A stretch of DNA of 64,000 nucleotides from an uncultured Collinsella sp. GTDB taxonomy: Bacteria > Actinomycetota > Coriobacteriia > Coriobacteriales > Coriobacteriaceae. The DNA is taken from NCBI GenBank assembly GCA_958407465.1, contig CATYIV010000006.1:13401-77400 (forward strand), written 5' to 3'. The notes under the pieces were generated by a model, which was given only the letters and a program-made list of their open reading frames with translations, searched no databases and had not been told where the DNA came from. Made by a program: the position numbers and the translations under genes. Of this stretch, positions 58,092-64,000 are shown piece after piece (position 1 is the stretch's first letter; every line of letters starts with the position of its first letter).

Positions 58092-58168
58092 TCGCTATTT
58101 AGGGCGTCCAAGATTTGGGGCGCAGTTCAGATACCGGCGGGCATTTTGCGTTTTGGGCGCGGTGGGCG

Positions 58169-59398
58169 CTACACGCGCGTCGCATCCTTGGGGCTCATGG
58201 TCATGCTCTGGAAGCGGTTTTCCATAAAGTCATTATCGAAGTACTTGCCGTAGAACTGCGCAACGGGAATATCCGGTTCCGTGCCGTTGACGCGCTGATA
58301 CCAATAATCGAGCGACTGCAGCGTCATAACGCCATCGACCAGCATAATGATGGTGAAGATGACGGTAGCCGAGTAGCGGCTCTTCCACGGAATCATGTTG
58401 ATGAGCTTGAGCAGCCTCGGCAGCAGCAGCTTGATCCAGATGAGGCCACCCAGGCCCCACAGACAGGCGAAGCCCGTGCAGGTGCGTCCGCCCGTGAGGA
58501 CCACGAGCGGGTCGGGCATACCGAACAGCGTTATGTGCGAGTAGCTCCACGAGACCACGCCAAACGCGGTCTGCATAAACCAGCCCACGAACACCTCAAA
58601 GCTGGCGCCGAGCAGGGCGCTCACCAGGAAAATGATGATGGGGTTCTTTTTATAGAAGCGGTTGAGCACCATGGTCATGAGCACGGCACCAAAGCCGTAG
58701 ATGGGGCTGAAGGGGCCAAACAGCATACCGGCGCGGTCCTGGTAGACACCCGGATCGTTGACGGTCATATGCCAGATATCCTCCAGGACCAGGCCGAGCA
58801 CGCAGCAGACAAAGAATACCCAGAACAGGTTGAAGTAGTTGAGCTTGATGTAGCCCTCGCCGGTTTCATCGCGCCCGAGCATGCCCTCGGCGGCGGCGTC
58901 GCGGTCGAGCATCTCCTGCAGGCGGCGCTGCAGCTCGCGCTCCTGGCGCAGTGTGGGGTCGACGGTGGCCGAAAGCGCGACGAGGATGCCGAGCTGGATG
59001 GCAGGGCGCAGCAAGAAGGGCCCGATGCCCTGGAGCATCACGTCAACCAAAAGCTCGACGACGGTAAACGCGATAAGGATATAGGACAGACGGGCGGCAT
59101 TGCGGCGCTGGTTCTTGATGAGGTCCAGGCCAAAGATGATCAAGATGACGGCACTGGCAGCCGAGAGCATAATGCCGGCGACAATCAGTCCGACCGCGAC
59201 GAGCGTGTTGTCGCCGAGCTTGGCGGCGGCGTTGCCGTTGATGAGTGCGGTGATGACCTGCCACATAAAGGCGCCGACCGACGGGAGCGTGCCCACGCCG
59301 GACAGGATGCACAGGACGGCGTATACCTTAATGATGAGGGGGATCTTCTTGACCTCCGTGGCGCTGGGGACGCTGGGGTCGAGTTCGTTTCGATCCAT
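58169..59398 (-). CDS. Putative ABC-transporter-permease-like membrane protein (PF06541 type)
   Basis: 409 residues from ATG 59398 (MDRNELDPSVP), which has AGAAAGG; the frame runs 59 codons further upstream but without a site. Eight or more hydrophobic segments. The central block (YFNLFWVFFVCCVLGLVLED; AGMLFGPFSPIYGFGAVLMT; ALLGASFEVFVGWFMQTAFG; CTGFACLWGLGGLIWIKLLL) is the family named putative ABC transporter permease, of unknown substrate. No ATPase gene is adjacent. Single gene, convergent to the purE-sortase-MoaE unit. Confidence 0.75.
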   Translation of the reverse strand: MDRNELDPSVPSATEVKKIPLIIKVYAVLCILSGVGTLPSVGAFMWQVITALINGNAAAKLGDNTLVAVGLIVAGIMLSAASAVILIIFGLDLIKNQRRNAARLSYILIAFTVVELLVDVMLQGIGPFLLRPAIQLGILVALSATVDPTLRQERELQRRLQEMLDRDAAAEGMLGRDETGEGYIKLNYFNLFWVFFVCCVLGLVLEDIWHMTVNDPGVYQDRAGMLFGPFSPIYGFGAVLMTMVLNRFYKKNPIIIFLVSALLGASFEVFVGWFMQTAFGVVSWSYSHITLFGMPDPLVVLTGGRTCTGFACLWGLGGLIWIKLLLPRLLKLINMIPWKSRYSATVIFTIIMLVDGVMTLQSLDYWYQRVNGTEPDIPVAQFYGKYFDNDFMENRFQSMTMSPKDATRV

Positions 59399-59645
59399 AC
59401 ATAACCTTTCTCGTTTTGCTGTAGGTACAAGGATACGCCGCCGACCTGCCAAAAGACAGGACGAACGTCCCAATTGCAACAATGTAAGTCCTAACGGCGG
59501 GCGAGACACGTCGCAACGGAAGTATGCGGGATCGTCGGCCCCGAGGCGGTTGCCCAATAAAATGTTTGGCTGCAAAACGGATTATAAGCTCGGTGGGCTT
59601 TTAAAAAGCGCTGTTCATGCGCGGGAGTGCTTGTCTTGCCGTGCG

Positions 59646-59651
59646 TATAAT
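59646..59651 (+). promoter_or_regulatory. Perfect -10 box before purF
   Basis: TATAAT, 41 bp before the purF start. No good -35 box at 16-18 bp, so it may depend on an activator or be a partial match. Confidence 0.5.
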
Positions 59652-59692
59652 AGGGCAGGTAACGCCAAATAACGAGGCTCTGAGGGGATGCC

Positions 59693-61363
59693 ATGTCTCA
59701 AGAAACCATCCGCGCGGCCGAGCGTGCCGCGGGACAGGTGAACACCATGTCGACGTATGATCCGGACTCCGACCAGCTGCATGAGGAATGTGGCATTTTC
59801 GGCGTATGGGCGCCCGATCGCGACGTGGCTCGACTGACGTACTTTGGCCTGCGTGCGCTGCAGCACCGTGGCCAAGAATCGGCGGGAATCGCTGTTGGTG
59901 ACGGCGGTACGGTTATGGTCCGCAAGGATCTGGGCCTGCTCGACCGCGTGTTCTCCAATGCCGACCTGTCGACGCTCTCCGGTCAGCTGGCCGTGGGCCA
60001 TGTGCGCTATGGCACCGCCGGCGCCAAGAGCTGGGAAGCCTCTCAGCCGCACCTCTCTACCATCAATAGCGTCATTATCGCGCTTGCTCACAACGGCACT
60101 CTGGTCAACACCGACGAGCTGCGCCGCCAGCTGATCGAGCTGGGTGTGCCGTTCCTCTCCAATTCGGATTCCGAGGTCGCGACCAAGCTTATCGGCTACT
60201 TTACCCAGCGTACGGGCCACCTGCGCGAGGGCATTCGTAAGACCATGGAGCTTGTGCGCGGCGGCTACGCCATGACGCTCATTAACGAGCAAGCGCTCTA
60301 CGCATTCCGCGATCCGCACGGCATTCGCCCGCTCGTGCTGGGCAAGCTGGTGGACGAGGGTCTGGACCAGGCCGATGCCGCATCCGTTTCGCAGCTGCCG
60401 TCGCAGGACGGCGCCGCGACGGTCGACGCCACCACCCATGTCACCCGCGCCGGCGGCTGGGTCGTTGCCTCCGAGACCTGCGCACTCGACATCGTGGGTG
60501 CCGAGTACGTCCGTGACGTCCGTCCCGGCGAGATCTTGCGCATCAGCGCCGAGGGTCTGGTATCCGAGCAGGGCGTGCCTGCAGCCGAAGAGCCCGCCAA
60601 CTGCATCTTTGAGCAGGTCTACTTTGCCCGCCCCGACTCCATCATGAACGGCAAGAGCGTCTATGCCTGCCGTTACGACATGGGTCGTCAGCTGGCACAC
60701 GAGGAGCCCGTCGAGGCCGACCTGGTCATCGGCGTGCCCGACTCCGGCCTGCCGCCCGCGGAGGGGTATTCGCACGAGAGCGGTACTCCCTTTGGCGAGG
60801 GCCTCATCAAGAACCGCTACGTGGGCCGTACGTTTATCGAGCCCACGCAGGAGCTGCGCGCCATGGGCGTGCGCATGAAACTCAACCCGCTGCGTGACAA
60901 CATCGAGGGCAAGCGCCTGGTCGTCATCGACGACTCCATCGTGCGCGGCACCACCATGGTGCAGCTCGTCAAGATGCTGCGCAACGCCGGCGCCAAGGAG
61001 ATTCATATCCGCATCAACTCGCCCGAGGTCATCTGGCCGTGCTTCTACGGTATCGATACCGACGTGCAGTCGCAGCTTATCAGCGCCAACAAGACGGTCG
61101 ACGAGATTTGCGAGTATATCGGCGCCGATTCGCTGGCCTTCCTTTCGGTCGAGGGCCTGCTTAAGGTCATGCCCAAGGGCGGTTACTGCGATGCGTGCTT
61201 TACCGGCCGCTACCCCGTGGCGATTCCCGAGAGCTTTGGCCGCGACAAGTTCATGGAGGGCTTTAAGCCCCGCAACCTGGACAAGCCGCTGCACTTTGAT
61301 GACGACGCCGTGGTCGAGAAATACGACGATCGCAGCTGGGAAGAGGAACACGGCGAGGCCTAA
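59693..61363 (+). CDS. purF: Amidophosphoribosyltransferase
   Basis: The protein has 556 residues. ATG 59693 follows GAGGGG. It catalyses the first committed step of purine synthesis, PRPP plus glutamine to phosphoribosylamine. The catalytic Cys is Cys33 in EECGIFGVWA, so a 32-residue propeptide must be removed. RALQHRGQESAGIAV, HVRYGTAG, the PRPP site VVIDDSIVRGTT and C-terminal Cys residues in GGYCDACFTGRYP (possible Fe-S ligands) are present. Followed by purM after 157 bp. Confidence 0.96.
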   Translation: MSQETIRAAERAAGQVNTMSTYDPDSDQLHEECGIFGVWAPDRDVARLTYFGLRALQHRGQESAGIAVGDGGTVMVRKDLGLLDRVFSNADLSTLSGQLAVGHVRYGTAGAKSWEASQPHLSTINSVIIALAHNGTLVNTDELRRQLIELGVPFLSNSDSEVATKLIGYFTQRTGHLREGIRKTMELVRGGYAMTLINEQALYAFRDPHGIRPLVLGKLVDEGLDQADAASVSQLPSQDGAATVDATTHVTRAGGWVVASETCALDIVGAEYVRDVRPGEILRISAEGLVSEQGVPAAEEPANCIFEQVYFARPDSIMNGKSVYACRYDMGRQLAHEEPVEADLVIGVPDSGLPPAEGYSHESGTPFGEGLIKNRYVGRTFIEPTQELRAMGVRMKLNPLRDNIEGKRLVVIDDSIVRGTTMVQLVKMLRNAGAKEIHIRINSPEVIWPCFYGIDTDVQSQLISANKTVDEICEYIGADSLAFLSVEGLLKVMPKGGYCDACFTGRYPVAIPESFGRDKFMEGFKPRNLDKPLHFDDDAVVEKYDDRSWEEEHGEA

Positions 61364-61424
61364 AACCTGCCAAAAAGGGACAGGTTTATTTTGGTAGGTT
61401 TTACCTGCTGTTTTGTTGATATGA

Positions 61425-61451
61425 CGGCGCGCGTTGTTATGGCGCGCGCCG
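61425..61451 (+). repeat. Hairpin in the purF-purM gap
   Basis: A perfect 9-bp stem CGGCGCGCG/CGCGCGCCG with a 9-nt loop. A second GGCGCC/GGCGCC hairpin follows at about 61481-61496, just before the purM ribosome-binding site. An AAACCTG/CAGGTTT hairpin follows the purF stop at about 61362-61386. Attenuation or mRNA processing is possible; no riboswitch recognised. Confidence 0.55.
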
Positions 61452-61520
61452 AAATGAACGCAACTATGAGCACCGTTTGGCGCCCGGGCGGCGCCACGGT
61501 AGTGGGAGAGGAAGGCTCAG

Positions 61521-62624
61521 ATGAGCGACAGCAAGCATGTGACGTATGAGGATGCCGGCGTCGATACCGCCGAGGGCGGCCGCGCCGTTGACGCTATTAA
61601 GCAGATGGTTAAGGACACCAACCGTCCCGAGGTCATCGGCGGCATCGGTGGCTTTGGTGGCCTGTTCTCGGCTGCCGCGCTTAAGGATATGGAAGACCCG
61701 ATTCTGATTAGCGGTACCGACGGCGTGGGCACCAAGCTCGTGCTCGCCCAGATCATGGACCGTCACGAGACGGTGGGCCAGGACCTGGTTGCTATGTGCG
61801 TCAACGACATTCTGGCTTCGGGTGCCGAGCCGCTGTTCTTCCTGGACTACGTTGCCATCGGCCACATCGAGGCCGAGCACATGGCAAAGATCATCAAGGG
61901 TGTGGCCGACGGCTGCAAGCTCGCGGGCTGCGCGCTCGTGGGCGGCGAGATGGCCGAGCACCCCGGCGTCATGGCTCCTGCCGACTACGACCTTGCCGGA
62001 TTTACCGTGGGCGTCGTCGACCGTCCCAAGATGCTCGACCCCGCGAATGTCCGTCCCGGCGACGTGATCCTGGGCCTGCCTTCCACCGGCGTGCACTCCA
62101 ACGGCTACTCGCTCGTGCGTAAGGTCATTGGCGTCGACGGTATTAAGCCGGGCACGCCCGAGGCCGCCGCTAAGGCCGAGGAGCTGAGCCGTCCGCTCGA
62201 GGAGCTCGGTGGCGCATCGCTGGCAGACGCCCTGTTGGCCCCCACGCGCATCTATGTCAAGCCGATTCTTGAGTTGCTCCGCGGCGGCGCCAACGTGCAC
62301 GCCATCGCCCACATCACTGGCGGCGGTATTACCGAGAACCTCAACCGCGCGCTCGCCGACGACGTCGACGCCGTGGTCACCCGCAACGGTGCCGAGATGG
62401 GCTGGGACGTTCCGCCCGTCATCACCTACGTGTCGCGCCAGGCCGAGCTCGCGCCCAATGAGGCATGCAAGACTTTCAACATGGGCGTTGGCCTGTGCCT
62501 GATCGTCGCCCCCGAGGACGAGGTCGCGGTTACCGAGGCCCTGATCGCGCTGGGCGAGAAGCCGTTCCGCGTGGGCGAGTGCGTCGAGGGTTCCGGTAAG
62601 GTCGTGTACTCCGATGAGCGCTAA
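61521..62624 (+). CDS. purM: Phosphoribosylformylglycinamidine cyclo-ligase
   Basis: The protein has 367 residues. ATG 61521 follows GAGAGGAAGG. It closes the imidazole ring to form AIR. TYEDAGVDTAEGGRAVDAIK, LISGTDGVGTKLVLAQ, GLPSTGVHSNGYSLVRKV and AHITGGGITENLNRAL are family signatures. It overlaps purN by 11 bp. Confidence 0.97.
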   Translation: MSDSKHVTYEDAGVDTAEGGRAVDAIKQMVKDTNRPEVIGGIGGFGGLFSAAALKDMEDPILISGTDGVGTKLVLAQIMDRHETVGQDLVAMCVNDILASGAEPLFFLDYVAIGHIEAEHMAKIIKGVADGCKLAGCALVGGEMAEHPGVMAPADYDLAGFTVGVVDRPKMLDPANVRPGDVILGLPSTGVHSNGYSLVRKVIGVDGIKPGTPEAAAKAEELSRPLEELGGASLADALLAPTRIYVKPILELLRGGANVHAIAHITGGGITENLNRALADDVDAVVTRNGAEMGWDVPPVITYVSRQAELAPNEACKTFNMGVGLCLIVAPEDEVAVTEALIALGEKPFRVGECVEGSGKVVYSDER

Positions 62625-63315
62625 CGAGCAGATGGCTGCTGCCGAGGGCCTGGGCTTTGTGCCCTACACCCGTCCGACCGGCACCGATACGGCCGAGCCG
62701 CTCAAGATCGGTGTGCTCATCAGCGGTTCGGGTACTAACCTGCAGGCGCTGATCGATCTGATCGCTGCCGGCAAGCTCAACGCTTCGATTGAGCTTGTGG
62801 TGTCGAGCCGTCCTTCGGCTAAGGGTTTGCAGCGCGCTGAGCGCGCGGGCATCCAGACGCTCACGCTGTCCAAGGATGTCTATGCCGACCCTATTGCCGC
62901 CGACGAGATCATCGCGCACGAGCTTCTCGAGCGCGGCTGCGAGTATGTGGTCATGGCCGGCTACATGCGCATGGTGCACACGCCTCTACTGGCGGCGTTT
63001 CCCAACCGCGTGGTCAACTTGCATCCGGCACTGCTGCCGAGCTTTACCGGTGCGCATGCGATTGACGATGCCTTTGCGCGCGGTGTCAAGGTGACCGGCG
63101 TGACCGTGCACTTTGCCAACGAGATCTACGACAACGGCCCCATCATCGCCCAGCGCGCGCTGGCTGTCGAGGAAGGTTGGGATGTCGACACGCTCGAGGA
63201 GCACATCCACGCGATTGAGCACGTGCTGTATCCCGAGGTCGTGCAAATGCTCGCCGACGGCCGCGTCCACGTGCTGGAGAGCGGCAAGGTCGCAATTGAC
63301 GCGCCTCGCGGCTAG
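62614..63315 (+). CDS. purN: Phosphoribosylglycinamide formyltransferase
   Basis: The protein has 233 residues, with about 30 extra residues at the N-terminus compared with the family start at LKIGVLISGSGTNLQAL. ATG 62614 overlaps purM, so translation is coupled. Active-site block VVNLHPALLPSFTGAHAIDDA and VHFANEIYDNGPIIAQ match PurN. It uses 10-formyl-THF to make FGAR. Ends the purF-purM-purN group with a terminator. Confidence 0.95.
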   Translation: MSANEQMAAAEGLGFVPYTRPTGTDTAEPLKIGVLISGSGTNLQALIDLIAAGKLNASIELVVSSRPSAKGLQRAERAGIQTLTLSKDVYADPIAADEIIAHELLERGCEYVVMAGYMRMVHTPLLAAFPNRVVNLHPALLPSFTGAHAIDDAFARGVKVTGVTVHFANEIYDNGPIIAQRALAVEEGWDVDTLEEHIHAIEHVLYPEVVQMLADGRVHVLESGKVAIDAPRG

Positions 63316-63347
63316 CGGCGCACAGTACAATTTAGCCGAGTAGTCAG

Positions 63348-63381
63348 GGTGGTCATTGGCGCCAAGGCGCGCGTGGCCACC
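63348..63381 (+). terminator. Terminator after purN
   Basis: GGTGGTCA/TGGCCACC stem with one G-U pair, a GC-rich inner hairpin (GGCGCC), then TTTTGTTTT. Confidence 0.82.
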
Positions 63382-63467
63382 TTTTGTTTTGGGTAGTCAC
63401 CTGCGACGTTCTTTAACGACTAGTCATTTAAGACCGTCCCCGATGGCTAGGTGAGAGAGGTGAGCGC

Positions 63468-63932
63468 ATGGCGGATAACGAAGCGCTGTTTACGCCTGAG
63501 CTGGTGTTTTTTGATTGGGAGTGTGCGACGCCGGATGAGGTGTTTGCGCGGCTCGAGGGCAAGCTTGCACCACGTGGCTACATTGCCGACGGTTGGCTCG
63601 ACGCCGTTCTCACGCGCGAGGATGCCTATCCCACGGGCCTTGCCATGCCGGCGGCAAACATTGCCATTCCGCATACCGATCCGGGGTTTGTGACCAAGCC
63701 CTATATCGCGGTGGTGAAGCCCACCGCGCCCGTGACATTTAACGCTATGGCTGGCATGGGCGCTCCGGTGCCGGCGCAGATCGTCATTAATCTGGGCATC
63801 GCCGAGCCGGGCGGCCAGGTCGAGGCCCTGCAGGCGCTCATGAACATCTTTATGGACGCCGATGCCGCAGCCGACGTGCTCGGCCAGACCACGCCCCAGG
63901 GTATGGTCGACGCCATCCGCCGCCACTTCTAA
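63468..63932 (+). CDS. PTS EIIA component, fructose/galactitol type
   Basis: The protein has 154 residues. ATG 63468 follows GAGAGAGG. PTS_EIIA_2 fold: phosphorylated His69 in ANIAIPHTDP, preceded by VLTREDAYPTGLAMP and followed by VIVINLGIAEPGGQVEALQ-like sequence (IVINLGIAEPGGQVEALQAL). It belongs to a different PTS family than the IIB-IIC-IID at 49-51 kb, so it is not simply that transporter's missing IIA. Partner IIB/IIC may lie beyond the right edge. Confidence 0.85.
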   Translation: MADNEALFTPELVFFDWECATPDEVFARLEGKLAPRGYIADGWLDAVLTREDAYPTGLAMPAANIAIPHTDPGFVTKPYIAVVKPTAPVTFNAMAGMGAPVPAQIVINLGIAEPGGQVEALQALMNIFMDADAAADVLGQTTPQGMVDAIRRHF

Positions 63933-64000
63933 GGTGGGGCTGAGTCGGCACTTGGGGACGTTCCTTTTAATATGAGCAGGACATTGTCAAGAGGCAAAAT
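63933..64000. other. Right edge of window, nothing assigned
   Basis: No gene, hairpin or promoter that I can support in the last 68 bp. Confidence 0.6.

Larger units (their letters stand above)
56681..58129 (+). mobile_element. IS3-family insertion sequence, complete, 1449 bp
   Basis: Bounded by imperfect 24-bp terminal inverted repeats. Left 56681-56704 begins TGAACTGCCTCCCA; right 58106-58129, read inward on the minus strand, begins TGAACTGCGCCCCA; both end CTTGGAC. A 3-bp direct repeat GAT flanks it (56678-56680 and 58130-58132). It has two overlapping frames with a -1 slippery site and a DDE transposase. Ends, frames and target duplication are intact, so it is probably recent or still active. 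Confidence 0.9.
56662..58142 (+). terminator. Terminator of the purE-sortase-MoaE operon, split by the IS
   Basis: Left arm GCCCGCCGGTA (56662-56672) and right arm TACCGGCGGGC (58132-58142, followed by ATTTTGCGTTTT) are perfect complements. They are separated by the IS and 3-bp target duplication. Removing these leaves a single 11-bp hairpin with a short loop, starting 35 bp after the MoaE-like stop. Confidence 0.82.

Noticed and set aside
61364-61520. Purine riboswitch before purM
   Set aside because: The gap has simple hairpins but not the three-way junction or conserved loops of a purine riboswitch.

Overview
The window looks like a chromosomal replication-origin region of a high-GC Coriobacteriia actinobacterium. 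A Collinsella-like gut species is my best guess, from gene order, codon use and protein character; no database was searched. Genes left of about 15.7 kb lie mostly on the minus strand and genes right of 15.9 kb mostly on the plus strand. This switch sits at dnaA and agrees with an origin at roughly 15.6-19.3 kb.

Layout. 1-10.4 kb: a partial membrane protein, a giant M28-peptidase-like membrane protein with degenerate metal ligands, a PafB/PafC-type WYL regulator pair, an exonuclease-DinG helicase fusion, ddl and rlmN. 10.5-15.7 kb (minus strand): a small membrane protein, parB, parA, three perfect parS sites, rsmG, then jag-yidC-yidD-rnpA-rpmH. 15.6-27 kb (plus strand): DnaA-box region, an uncharacterised GHKL ATPase/winged-helix protein, dnaA, a second DnaA-box/AT-rich region, dnaN, recF, dciA (DUF721), gyrB and gyrA. 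27-34 kb: tRNA-Ile, tRNA-Ala, tRNA-Ile, a DUF151 nuclease-like gene, two unknown genes, typA, two minus-strand membrane-protein genes and two tRNA-Ser genes. 34-49 kb: rpsF-ssb-rpsR-rplI, dnaB, purA, purD, a NUDIX hydrolase, an ABC exporter, an unknown membrane protein, and carAB behind a PyrR-type RNA hairpin.

49-59 kb is more accessory and partly lower in GC. It holds a mannose-family PTS (IIB-IIC-IID) preceded by a perfect 38-bp palindrome, a convergent GntR/UTRA regulator, an HSL-type esterase, a Phd/RelE toxin-antitoxin pair, purE, a class B sortase, a MoaE-like protein, and an IS3-family element. The IS sits inside the loop of what was a transcription terminator. 59-64 kb: an ABC-permease-like membrane protein, purF, purM, purN and an orphan PTS EIIA.

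How it fits together: DnaA, DnaN, RecF, gyrase, DciA, DnaB, SSB and ParAB with parS form a replication and segregation toolkit around the origin. De novo purine genes (purA, D, E, F, M, N) and carAB supply nucleotides.

Most unusual signals: (1) the anti-sigma-like ATPase with a Gln/Pro-rich linker and winged helix, directly upstream of dnaA; (2) repeated TTTTCAACA-type DnaA boxes together with an Asn in place of the signature Asp of DnaA; (3) long intergenic inverted repeats, two of which share an apical core with a compensatory base-pair change; (4) an inverted copy of a tRNA-Ser 3' end next to a string of small palindromes; (5) the PyrR-like hairpin covering the carA ribosome-binding site.
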